DNA of 6,993 nt from Desulfosarcina sp. (GTDB taxonomy: Bacteria > Desulfobacterota > Desulfobacteria > Desulfobacterales > Desulfosarcinaceae), in the NCBI GenBank assembly GCA_018224455.1, contig JAGTUY010000521.1, positions 1 through 6,993 on the forward strand, written 5' to 3'. The notes below the pieces were generated by a model. It was not told the DNA's origin and made no database searches. It was given only the letters and a program-made list of their open reading frames with translations. Of the stretch, positions 1 through 6,675 are shown in pieces (the first letter of the stretch is position 1; every line of letters starts with the position of its first letter). The translations under genes and the position numbers were made by a program.

Positions 1-1
1 C

Positions 2-217
2 GTGGAGGAGACATCAAACGAGATGAACCTCATCCACCAATATGCACGTAGAATCTTAGATTATCTGTCCAGTTCTGTAAACGATCGCCTTGCTTGGGTT
101 TATTCAAAAAAAACGGCACTTTCTGATCATGAAACCGAAGTAATAAAGCTTCGGACCAAGGGGGACATAACCTTCAGTATGCTTTGCCTGTACCAAAGAT
201 CAACTCGGGCAGTATGA
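2..217 (+). CDS. Unrecognised short reading frame at the left edge, possibly partial or decayed
   Basis: This frame is open from the first bases, so the true start may lie outside the window. It can start at GTG (2) or at an ATG (23) that sits 13 bases after a GGAGGA-like stretch. It encodes about 71 residues with no motif, signal peptide or membrane segment that I recognise. The N-terminal half looks helical, and a charged stretch follows. Its base composition is AT-richer than that of selB or hemW. It ends just where a different frame (see 171-505) becomes protein-like, so it may be the front of the same frameshifted gene. It could equally be a chance frame. Confidence 0.18.
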   Translation: MEETSNEMNLIHQYARRILDYLSSSVNDRLAWVYSKKTALSDHETEVIKLRTKGDITFSMLCLYQRSTRAV

Positions 218-505
218 CCAAATGGGCAATGAATTCATGCACCGGATCTGGGATGTTTTGCAGAAGAACCTTTCCAAAATGATTAGCCCTCCTGTGTTAT
301 TACCCTCCCAAACATATCGACCCCAGCAGACGCCCCGCTGATCGTTCAAGTCCTGAAGCCAGCTGCGTACATATTTCAAAAAGGTCTGTCATTACCCGCA
401 CGCCGCGACAAACAGAAGGCATCCAAGAAGCTGTACGACACGTTCGACATCCTGGCCGGAATTCCCGAAGAGGACTCATTGATAGGACGTGACTTCGGGG
501 ATTAG
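171..505 (+). pseudogene. Frameshifted gene remnant, weakly nucleotidyltransferase-like C-terminus
   Basis: Two overlapping frames read like pieces of one protein. The first is open from 171 to a stop at 339-341 and contains a helical stretch QYDQMGNEFMHRIWDVLQKN (from 210). The second is open from 287 to the TAG at 503-505 and contains VLKPAAYIFQKGLSLPARR followed by a Lys-rich helix with KKLYDTFDILAG. Neither frame has a credible start codon with a ribosome binding site. The change of frame must fall between about 287 and 341. The pattern of a short strand, then 'aYifqKgL...R....K..KdLy..fDiLa', resembles the helical C-terminal part of some AbiEii/GSU2403-type nucleotidyltransferase proteins. 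That is recollection of a pattern, not a search result. No catalytic GS...D motif is present, so the catalytic half is missing. The last 30 bases overlap the 3' end of the lipid kinase gene on the other strand. Confidence 0.33.
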
Positions 506-1426
506 GATTTGAAAATAACGCGGAGACACTTCTACCGAAAATTCTTTACAGGCAGGCACTGGATCACCATCCATTTGGATGCAAATCCGATGTTCGCTGT
601 TAATGTCAATTCTGCGCGCCCGGCAGTAACGGGCAAGCGGAGGGGATAGTCGCTTTTTACGCATAGCCATAGACAGCAACTTTATGGTGTTCAATAAGCT
701 GCAATCAATCCGAGTGATAACATCTAGCACCCCGTCATCGGATCTGGCCCCAGGGGTCATGGACCATCCGGTGGCGTAGGTTTCTGTGTTTGCGATAACA
801 CCATGTTTGATATCTGAGTACGCCTCACGGCCATCGACTTTCATGGAAAAGGGAATATGCGTTTTTGGAGATAGCGCCAGAACACCGGCAATGGCATATA
901 ATAAATCACCTGAAATTTTATAGAGCATCTTCAGCCACCGCCGCCTAAAATCATCCACCAGATGGACGATTTTTGCACCGTAACCAATCTCAACCATCGC
1001 CAAAAATAACTTTCGTTCTCCGGTGTTTAGCGTCAAAACCCCAACGTCCATAGGGCTCGGGACCCCCTCGGTCAGGAGCGTAACCGCTTTTTCCGGATCA
1101 AGGGGAATATTCAGTTCCCGGGCTATTACATTGGCATTACCCATCGGTATGAATGCAATCACGGCTTGGCCATATTTGGGGTCAAGGCCGGCGCACACCT
1201 CCCTGAGCGTACCGTCACCTGCCACCACAACGATGAGTGCGACGCCAGTCGACCATTTCGGCGAAAGTACATGCTCAGCATGGCCTGCATATTCGGTTTG
1301 GAGCAGGGCTTTTACTTTCCAGCCGCTCCTTTCGAGCCTTTGCCTTGACCGCTCGGCAAAGCGAACCGCATTTCCACGCCCGGCCAAAGGGTTGTAGATG
1401 ATAACAGCTGATTTGTTTTGATTCAT
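476..1426 (-). CDS. Diacylglycerol/sphingosine-kinase-family lipid kinase
   Basis: This 316-residue protein belongs to the DAG kinase catalytic-domain family (YegS/DgkB-like), which phosphorylates a lipid hydroxyl (diacylglycerol or a similar lipid) with ATP at the inner membrane surface. The nucleotide-binding opening motif is NPLAGRG (12-18). The central glycine motif is AGDGTLREVCAG (69-80), followed by PMGNANVIARELNIP (94-108). Later come DDGVLDV and a C-terminal QMDGDP, as expected in the second beta-sandwich domain. Length is normal for soluble bacterial members (about 290-330), and there is no membrane helix or signal peptide. One deviation is Ala at 69, where most members have Gly (GGDGT). 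The start is the ATG at 1426; only weak purine matches precede it. The ATG lies about 20 bases beyond the T-tract of the tRNA terminator, so transcription may come by read-through from the tRNA unit. The substrate cannot be told from sequence. Confidence 0.88.
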   Translation of the reverse strand: MNQNKSAVIIYNPLAGRGNAVRFAERSRQRLERSGWKVKALLQTEYAGHAEHVLSPKWSTGVALIVVVAGDGTLREVCAGLDPKYGQAVIAFIPMGNANVIARELNIPLDPEKAVTLLTEGVPSPMDVGVLTLNTGERKLFLAMVEIGYGAKIVHLVDDFRRRWLKMLYKISGDLLYAIAGVLALSPKTHIPFSMKVDGREAYSDIKHGVIANTETYATGWSMTPGARSDDGVLDVITRIDCSLLNTIKLLSMAMRKKRLSPPLARYCRARRIDINSEHRICIQMDGDPVPACKEFSVEVSPRYFQILIPEVTSYQ

Positions 1427-1446
1427 TAAACGCTCGGACGATGCCT

Positions 1447-1482
1447 AAAAAAAGGGGAAACAGCTAAAGCTGCAACCCCCTT
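1447..1482 (-). terminator. Rho-independent terminator of the tRNA-His/tRNA-Arg unit
   Basis: Read on the minus strand, AAGGGGG pairs with CCCC(TT) around an inner stem CAGCT/AGCTG with a 2-base loop, separated by 3-base internal loops. A run of seven T's follows (A's at 1447-1453 on the plus strand). It begins 9 bases after the CCA end of tRNA-Arg, which fits transcription termination after the tRNA pair. On the plus strand there is only a weak T-tract, so it appears one-directional. Confidence 0.75.
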
Positions 1483-1490
1483 GAATTTAA

Positions 1491-1567
<77 letters not shown>

Positions 1568-1576
1568 GCAAGCGAC

Positions 1577-1615
1577 AAAGGCCATTGCCGCAATGAGTAA
1601 GGTGCAATGGCCTTT
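1577..1615. repeat. Perfect 12-bp hairpin in the spacer between the two tRNAs
   Basis: AAAGGCCATTGC at 1577-1588 is the exact reverse complement of GCAATGGCCTTT at 1604-1615, around a 15-base loop. It fills most of the 56-base spacer between tRNA-His and tRNA-Arg. Only a weak T stretch (TTTG) follows on the minus strand, whereas TTTTGGTTTT follows on the plus strand. It may be a partial terminator for antisense transcription, or a structure used in processing the dicistronic tRNA precursor. The structure is directly visible; its role is inferred. Confidence 0.7.
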
Positions 1616-1623
1616 TGGTTTTA

Positions 1624-1700
1624 TGGGGTGAGTGATGGGGCTTGAACCCACGACCCTCAGGGCCACAACCTGATGCTCTGCCAACTGAGCTACACCCACC
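1624..1700 (-). tRNA. tRNA-His (anticodon GTG)
   Basis: The 77-base gene carries the hallmark of tRNA-His, an extra G at position -1 facing discriminator C73. The acceptor GTGGGTG pairs with CACTCAC (one G-T pair). The D arm is GCTC/GAGC. The anticodon stem TCAGG/CCTGA holds loop TTGTGGC (anticodon GTG). The T arm is GTGGG/CCCAT with loop TTCAAGC, and CCA is encoded. It is the first gene of the minus-strand tRNA pair and lies divergently from the selB operon. Confidence 0.97.
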
Positions 1701-1730
1701 ATAGGAGCCCTTTTCCTAACAGATCACATG

Positions 1731-1808
1731 CCCCATTTCAACTTAAATTTTCAGCGTGCTGTAAAAAGTCGGTCAAATATGTTTTACGCGGGTTTTAAGT
1801 TGAAGGGG
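1731..1808. repeat. Long inverted repeat between tRNA-His and the selB operon
   Basis: TTCAACTTAAA (1737-1747) is exactly matched in reverse complement by TTTAAGTTGAA (1794-1804). Flanking CCCC (1731-1734) and GGGG (1805-1808) extend the pairing after a 2-base bulge. A nested GTAAAA (1761-1766) / TTTTAC (1782-1787) pair lies inside the 46-base loop. It sits in the divergent intergenic region of 234 bases, so it could be a regulator site, an RNA structure, or a decayed insertion remnant. No ORF of note is in it. Confidence 0.45.
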
Positions 1809-1852
1809 TTAGGTTTTAAGATATTGAAAAACCAATGTGTTCCCCATAAGTA

Positions 1853-1879
1853 TTGACCTGATTAGCCTTCTAATATACC
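1853..1879 (+). promoter_or_regulatory. Weak sigma-70-like promoter candidate for the selB operon
   Basis: TTGACC (1853-1858) is followed, after 15 bases, by TATACC (1874-1879), embedded in TAATATACC. The spacer is shorter than the preferred 17 and both boxes are imperfect. Its position, 56 bases before the TTG of the small membrane-protein gene, is suitable. No other pair in 1809-1934 looks better. Confidence 0.22.
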
Positions 1880-1934
1880 CTGGCCCAGCACTAAATATCT
1901 TGCTGAACGATTTGAATGGGAAAGAGGTAACATC

Positions 1935-2108
1935 TTGACCCAGTTTCACATTTTCATCATCAGGGCCATCCTGGGGGCCGGTTTTGCCGTGATCCTCTCC
2001 CGCATGTTTTATCCAGACGTCAACATCATCTATGTGGCCGGATTGGGCATCATCCTCGTGGGGCTGGCATACTTTGCAGAATATCTGAGAACTCGCAAAA
2101 GACCCTGA
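1935..2108 (+). CDS. Small two-helix membrane protein upstream of selB
   Basis: This 57-residue protein starts with TTG, seven bases after a good AGAGG ribosome binding site (1923-1927), and ends at TGA 2106-2108. It has two hydrophobic segments: residues about 5-22 (FIIRAILGAGFAVILS-like) and about 31-49 (IIYVAGLGIILVGLAYFAE). They are separated by a short polar turn MFYPDVN, and the basic tail RTRKRP follows, so both ends are probably cytoplasmic. Codon use is rich in ATC and GCC, like the neighbouring genes. The stop is 23 bases before the selB GTG, which suggests one operon. I know no function. It resembles the small uncharacterised membrane proteins often annotated as hypothetical in deltaproteobacteria. 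There is no ATG before residue 24, and starting there would lose helix one, so TTG is preferred. Confidence 0.7.
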   Translation: MTQFHIFIIRAILGAGFAVILSRMFYPDVNIIYVAGLGIILVGLAYFAEYLRTRKRP

Positions 2109-2131
2109 CCATTTACCGGAGTACATCGATC

Positions 2132-4045
2132 GTGAAACAGATTATTCTCGGCACCGCCGGACATATTGACCACGGCAAGACCAGCCTGATCAAGGCCATC
2201 ACCGGCACCAACACCGACCGGCTCAAGGAAGAACAGAAACGTGGCATCACCATCGAACTGGGCTTTGCTTCTCTGGACCTTCCCAGCGGACGGCACCTGG
2301 GCATCGTCGACGTACCCGGCCACGAAAAGTTCGTCAAGAACATGGTAGCCGGTGCCACGGGGATCGACATCGTATGCATGGTCATCGCCGCCGACGAAGG
2401 AGTCATGCCCCAGACCCGCGAACACATGGAGATCTGCGCCCTTCTGGGCGTCAGGCACGGCATGGTGGTGCTCACCAAAATCGACATGGTCGACGAAGAG
2501 TGGCTGGAACTGGTCACCGAAGATATCCGGGATTTTACCGTGGGCACCTTTCTCGAAGCGGCACCGATTGTACCGGTCTCCTCGGCTACCGGGGACGGTA
2601 TCCCCCAATTCCTTGAGGAGATGGACGCTTTGTGCGAAGGGGTTCCCGAGCGGGGAAACACAGGGCTTTTCAGGCTTCCCGTGGATCGCGTCTTCTCCAT
2701 GAAAGGCTTCGGCACGGTAATCACCGGCACCCTGATTTCGGGCCGGGTCAACGTCGGGGACACCATCATGATCTATCCCGGCAAAACCACCTCCAAAGTC
2801 AGGGGCATCCAGGTTCACAACCAGAGCCGGGAGGCCGCCGAAGCCGGCATGCGCACTGCCATCAACTTCCAGGGCCTGGAGAAGGCCGCCATCAACCGCG
2901 GGGATATCCTGGCCCGGGAAAATACGCTGATGCCCAGCTACATGGTGGACTTGGAACTCCACTTTCTCTCCAGCAACAAGAAGCCGATTAAGAGCCGGAC
3001 CCAGGTCAGGTTCCACACCGGCACCAGCGAGACCATGGGCAATCTGATTCTGCTGGACCGTGAGGAACTGACGCCCGGAGAAACCTGTCCGGCGCAGATC
3101 CGCCTGGATGAACCGGTCAGCCTGATCCGCGACGACCGGTTCGTGATCCGCAGCTACTCCCCGGTGCGTACCATCGGCGGCGGCAAACTGCTCAACCCCA
3201 TTCCGGTCAAGCATAAACGGTTTCAGCAGGAGATCATCGATGGCCTGATGGGCCTGGTCGATGCATCGCCCGAAGGCATCATCGACTGCCATGCGCGCTC
3301 GGCCGGCCCGGCCGGCGTCACCTTCGACGAACTGCTCCTGATGACCAACCTACCGGCAAAGGCCCTGGATACCGTTATCGGCACCCTGCTCAACAGCCAG
3401 ACCATCCTTTTGGCCGACAAGGAGAACCGCACCTATATCCATCTTGACGCCTTCGACAGCCTGAGACAATTGAGCCAGGAGGTGCTCGAACGCTACCACG
3501 GCGGCAACCCGCTCAAGACGGGCATCTCCAAAGAGGAATTGAAATCGAAATTTCCCAGGCAGGCCAGTGGCAAGCTATTCACCCTGGTACTCAACCGGAT
3601 GATCAAAGACGGGCAACTGGTCCTGGAGGACGACACGGTCCGGCTGGCCACCCACAAGGTATCCCTGCAGCTGGACCAGAAGGCCTCGAAACAGCAGATC
3701 ATGGACATCTACGGCAAAAGCGGGCTGACGCCGCCTTATTTCAGGGAGGTCGTCAAACGTCTGGATGTGGACCCCAAGTCGGCCAAGGGTGTCCTGGAAC
3801 TGATGGTCGGCGAAGGGGTGCTGGTCAAGGTGAAGGAAGATCTCTACTATGACCGGGCAACCGTCGAAAAACTGAAAGACGAACTAGTGGCCTATATCCT
3901 GGAAAAGGGTGAGATATCCACCCCGGCGTTCAAGGATATGACTGGAGCTTCCCGCAAATATGTGATACCTTTGATCGAACATTTCGACGCCACCAATGTC
4001 ACCATCCGGGTGGGGGACATCCGGAAACTCAGGAAGCGCCAATAA
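2132..4045 (+). CDS. selB: Selenocysteine-specific elongation factor SelB
   Basis: SelB is the GTPase that brings Sec-tRNA(Sec) to the ribosome at UGA codons marked by an mRNA hairpin (SECIS). The 637-residue protein has the full G domain: GHIDHGKT (10-17), switch I KRGITIELGFA (36-46), DVPGHE (60-65) and TKID (115-118). EF-Tu-like domains II and III follow (about 175-345, including GTVITGTLISG). The C-terminal half (about 380-637) is the winged-helix SECIS-binding part, ending in the typical ASRKY (606-610), a PLIEHFD stretch and a basic R-LRKRQ tail. Length matches the family (about 610-640). The GTG start is chosen because it begins the standard 'KQIILGTAGHIDHGK' opening and lies ten bases after GGAG (2118-2121). 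The gene sits 23 bases after the small membrane-protein gene. Its presence implies selenoprotein synthesis, but no selA, selC or selD is in the window. Confidence 0.97.
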   Translation: MKQIILGTAGHIDHGKTSLIKAITGTNTDRLKEEQKRGITIELGFASLDLPSGRHLGIVDVPGHEKFVKNMVAGATGIDIVCMVIAADEGVMPQTREHMEICALLGVRHGMVVLTKIDMVDEEWLELVTEDIRDFTVGTFLEAAPIVPVSSATGDGIPQFLEEMDALCEGVPERGNTGLFRLPVDRVFSMKGFGTVITGTLISGRVNVGDTIMIYPGKTTSKVRGIQVHNQSREAAEAGMRTAINFQGLEKAAINRGDILARENTLMPSYMVDLELHFLSSNKKPIKSRTQVRFHTGTSETMGNLILLDREELTPGETCPAQIRLDEPVSLIRDDRFVIRSYSPVRTIGGGKLLNPIPVKHKRFQQEIIDGLMGLVDASPEGIIDCHARSAGPAGVTFDELLLMTNLPAKALDTVIGTLLNSQTILLADKENRTYIHLDAFDSLRQLSQEVLERYHGGNPLKTGISKEELKSKFPRQASGKLFTLVLNRMIKDGQLVLEDDTVRLATHKVSLQLDQKASKQQIMDIYGKSGLTPPYFREVVKRLDVDPKSAKGVLELMVGEGVLVKVKEDLYYDRATVEKLKDELVAYILEKGEISTPAFKDMTGASRKYVIPLIEHFDATNVTIRVGDIRKLRKRQ

Positions 4046-4112
4046 CACCGCCCGATACCAATTCCGGCGGAGGATTCCAGCCGGCCGACACGATTTCGTA
4101 GACGGAGCAGCC

Positions 4113-5462
4113 ATGGAAAAAAACGCCAAGGGATTCGAGTTCAGGAAATTTGCGACCCCGCGGATTATCGGCGGCATCGCCATCATGATCATTGTCCTGT
4201 GGGCGCTTTCCATTATCTTCGGTACGCCGCAGGGCCCATCATCAGATGAAACGGCCGTGCGCCAGCTCGATTCACCTGCAGCCACCGCCGCGGCTGACCA
4301 TGGGTCACCCACCGCGACCGGCGTAGTTGGACAGCGCGCCACCGCCGGCACCACCGGTCACGCAACCACCGGCAGCCAAGGAACTCCGGCTGGTCGCAAA
4401 GCCGCCGATACGCATGATGCCTCGGAAGCAACCGGACAGGGCCCCACCACGCATGTAACCACCACCGCCCAGAAAACCGACGGCAGCCACACAGCCCCTG
4501 CAGCTGGCCAACCGACCGTCCATGGAACCGCTGCAAAAACGGCGGATTCAGCGCCCGCCCCGCAGGCGGAGACGCACCGGCAGCCAGCGGCTGCCGCCGA
4601 CCACAGCGCACAGACAAGCGATCACGACGCAGCCAGCCAGACTGCCGCGAAACAAGGCGACGCCGGGCATGCCATGCCGGCCGCGACCGCCGCACCGGTG
4701 CACAAACCGGCGCCAAAGGGCGTCGCCTTCACCGAGGCGGCCATCAAGCCCTTAAGCTACGAACTGGAAGAACGCTGGTGGGGATGGCGGCCCAACGACA
4801 TCATCGAATTCACCGACAACGTCAATAACTTTCAGCTGGGCGTGCTGGAAGTGACCCGGCGCACGGTGGTGGCCCTGGCCGAACGCATTTCGCGAACCGG
4901 CGTCACCGATACCTTGGATCCCAATCTGGAAGATGCCATGAACTGGTTCATGGTCAAGGCCAGCAGCTACTGGTTCCCCTCCGCCGAATCAAAATACCAC
5001 GAAGGCCTGGAAGAACTGCAGGCCTACCTTGAAAAGCTCCGTGCGGGCAACGCCACTTTCTATACCCGTACGGACAATCTGATTCCACTGCTGGCCTCAT
5101 TTGAAGATCTGCTGGGCAGCTGCGATAAAAATCTGGTGAAAGAGATCCACGAAGACGGCACGCCCTTGAGCATCTTCGACGCGGACAACTACTTTTTCTA
5201 CACCAAGGGCGTGTCCAGTTCCATGGCCACGGTGCTGGAGGCCGTTCACCATGATTTCCTCCTGACCCTGGAGTCGCGCAACGCGACCGAACTGCTGCAC
5301 CACGCCATCGTCTCCTGCCAGCAGGCCGCGGAACTCGACCCGTGGATCGTTCTGGACCGCAACCTGAGCAGTATCTTCGCCAATCACCGGGCCAATATGG
5401 CGGCCCCCATCAGCCACGCCCGGTTCTACATCGGACAGCTGATCAAGACGCTGTCGACATAG
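4113..5462 (+). CDS. DUF2333 family membrane-anchored protein with long Ala/Thr/His-rich linker
   Basis: The 449-residue protein has a short basic cytoplasmic start, one transmembrane helix (about 18-36, IIGGIAIMIIVLWALSIIF), a low-complexity linker (about 40-202) rich in Ala, Thr, Gly, Pro and His (11 His), and a conserved C-terminal domain. That domain carries motifs I associate with DUF2333: WWGWRP (222-227), QLGVLEVTRR, YWFPSAESKY (from 286), FYTRTDNLIPLL (316-327), EDLLGSCDKNLV, and FANHRANMAAPISHARFY (422-439). DUF2333 has no established function. Most members I know are shorter, so the linker looks like an expansion. The ATG at 4113 is chosen because GGAG (4104-4107) precedes it and the membrane helix follows closely; a longer frame overlapping selB lacks such support. 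The gene starts 67 bases after selB and probably shares its transcript. The bulk of the protein should lie outside the cytoplasm. The family call is from memory of its motifs. Confidence 0.85.
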   Translation: MEKNAKGFEFRKFATPRIIGGIAIMIIVLWALSIIFGTPQGPSSDETAVRQLDSPAATAAADHGSPTATGVVGQRATAGTTGHATTGSQGTPAGRKAADTHDASEATGQGPTTHVTTTAQKTDGSHTAPAAGQPTVHGTAAKTADSAPAPQAETHRQPAAAADHSAQTSDHDAASQTAAKQGDAGHAMPAATAAPVHKPAPKGVAFTEAAIKPLSYELEERWWGWRPNDIIEFTDNVNNFQLGVLEVTRRTVVALAERISRTGVTDTLDPNLEDAMNWFMVKASSYWFPSAESKYHEGLEELQAYLEKLRAGNATFYTRTDNLIPLLASFEDLLGSCDKNLVKEIHEDGTPLSIFDADNYFFYTKGVSSSMATVLEAVHHDFLLTLESRNATELLHHAIVSCQQAAELDPWIVLDRNLSSIFANHRANMAAPISHARFYIGQLIKTLST

Positions 5463-5466
5463 GTTG

Positions 5467-6660
5467 TCAACTGAGCATTCGATCGACAACATGCTCAAGA
5501 AATCGCATGCCCCGATGGGTCAATCGAATCCAGCCTGACGACTGCTCAAGCAGACCTTCGCCGACCAGGCGACGCACCTGCGGTCCAAACCGGTCGGAGA
5601 ACGCCTCATTAAACCGTGACGCGAAGTCCACCGTGTCAAGGCCGTCCGTCAGCCGCAATCCGAGGTAAACGAATTCCATCACCTGCTGTTCTCCGGTCAG
5701 CTTTTCGGACCCCGCCACAGGGCATCTGCCGGCCTTCAGGTCCGCCAGGTAATCGTCCAGGGACCGATGATTCCACCAGCGCGTGTGGTCCAGAAAACTG
5801 TGTGCGGCCGGCCCGAATCCCAGGTAGGGTAAAAATGTCCAGTATTTTCGATTGTGGCGCGAGCGCCGGTCGCTGGAGTCTCCGGGGGCATGGCGGGAGA
5901 AGTTTGATATTTCGTACTGGCGGTAACCGTACCGGTTCAGATAGAAGGCAGTGGCAGAGAACAGACGTCCGGCGGTCTGCTCGTCCAGGGGCTGGATCTG
6001 CCCGTCTTGCACCCGCTGCGCCATGGGCGTGCCAGGCTCCATCGTCAGGGTGTAGCAGGAAATATGATCCGGTGCCAGTCGGACGACACCTGCCATCTCC
6101 CCTTCCCAGCGGCTTCGGGTCTGTCCGGGAACCCCGTAGATCAAGTCCAGACCGATATTGTCGAAGCCGGCCGCTCGGGCCCATCCATAGGCATCGACGC
6201 CCTTTTTGGCCGTATGGATCCGCCCCAAAAAAGCCAGGGTCCGGTCATCGAGCGACTGCAGACCGATGTTGAGCCGATTGATGCCGGCCGCCCGGTATGC
6301 AGCCAAGGACGCCTGGCTCACGGTTTCCGGATTGACTTCCAGGGTGGTCTCCGCATCGGGTGTCACCGAAAAGCAGGCATGGATACCTTCAAGAATCTGT
6401 TTAATTTGAAGCGGTGTCAGGAGAGACGGCGTCCCGCCGCCGAAATAGATGGTGTCCGCACGAGGGACGTGGTGTCGGCGCATGTTCAGTTCGGCGAGCA
6501 GGGCCTCGATGTAAGCTGAAATCAAGCCAGGGTCGGTAACTGAGTAAAAATCACAGTAAGGGCATTTGGCCCGGCAGAAAGGAACGTGAATATAAAGCCC
6601 CGCCGGGGTCGTGGGGAATTTTGAAGTCTCGCTTGATAATGTGCAACGATCATCGGTCAG
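5467..6660 (-). CDS. hemW: HemW-type radical SAM protein (heme chaperone), probable CTG start
   Basis: HemW is a radical SAM-fold protein related to the oxygen-independent coproporphyrinogen oxidase HemN, but thought to bind and deliver heme rather than act as the oxidase. Counting from the CTG at 6660 gives 397 residues, close to the usual 375-400. PAGLYIHVPFCRAKCPYCDF contains the [4Fe-4S] motif CX3CX2C (29, 33, 36) without the fourth cysteine of HemN, which favours HemW. GGGTPS (74-79) is the SAM-binding glycine motif. YEISNF (249-254), SRHNRKYW (267-274) and YLGFGPAAHSF follow, with a HemN_C-type C-terminus. The segment between EISNF and SRHN is several residues longer than usual. In frame, an upstream TGA is followed by no ATG, GTG or TTG before the FeS motif. 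An ATG at 6653 is out of frame. The gene converges on the DUF2333 gene with 4 bases between the stops. Confidence 0.9.
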   Translation of the reverse strand: MTDDRCTLSSETSKFPTTPAGLYIHVPFCRAKCPYCDFYSVTDPGLISAYIEALLAELNMRRHHVPRADTIYFGGGTPSLLTPLQIKQILEGIHACFSVTPDAETTLEVNPETVSQASLAAYRAAGINRLNIGLQSLDDRTLAFLGRIHTAKKGVDAYGWARAAGFDNIGLDLIYGVPGQTRSRWEGEMAGVVRLAPDHISCYTLTMEPGTPMAQRVQDGQIQPLDEQTAGRLFSATAFYLNRYGYRQYEISNFSRHAPGDSSDRRSRHNRKYWTFLPYLGFGPAAHSFLDHTRWWNHRSLDDYLADLKAGRCPVAGSEKLTGEQQVMEFVYLGLRLTDGLDTVDFASRFNEAFSDRFGPQVRRLVGEGLLEQSSGWIRLTHRGMRFLEHVVDRMLS

Positions 6661-6669
6661 GGGAGAGAA

Positions 6670-6675
6670 CTCCTT
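6670..6675 (-). promoter_or_regulatory. AAGGAG ribosome binding site that decides the hemW start
   Basis: On the minus strand AAGGAG lies nine bases before an in-frame CTG (6660-6658) and 16 bases before an out-of-frame ATG (6653-6651). The nine-base spacing is ideal for the CTG. It is the only good Shine-Dalgarno match near the hemW 5' end. Confidence 0.5.

Noticed and set aside
1713..1776. tRNA-His promoter (TTGAAA with TAGGAA, or TTGACC with TGAAAA, minus strand)
   Set aside because: Both pairs have suitable 17-base spacing, but the -10 boxes match only half the consensus and I cannot choose between them.
1881..1904. Sigma-54 promoter before the selB operon (TGGC ... TTGCT)
   Set aside because: The GG to GC distance is about 20 bases instead of the required 12-base offset.
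2030..3292. Long minus-strand frame of 420 codons opposite selB
   Set aside because: It is antisense to a clearly identified selB and has no recognisable domain. It is a shadow caused by the codon bias of selB.
3996..4112. Longer start for the DUF2333 gene overlapping selB
   Set aside because: It would add 39 residues read out of the selB 3' end. The ATG at 4113 has GGAG and puts the membrane helix in the expected place.
4213..4716. Minus-strand Arg/Gly-rich frame opposite the linker
   Set aside because: It is the antisense of the Ala/Thr/His-rich linker, with no motifs.
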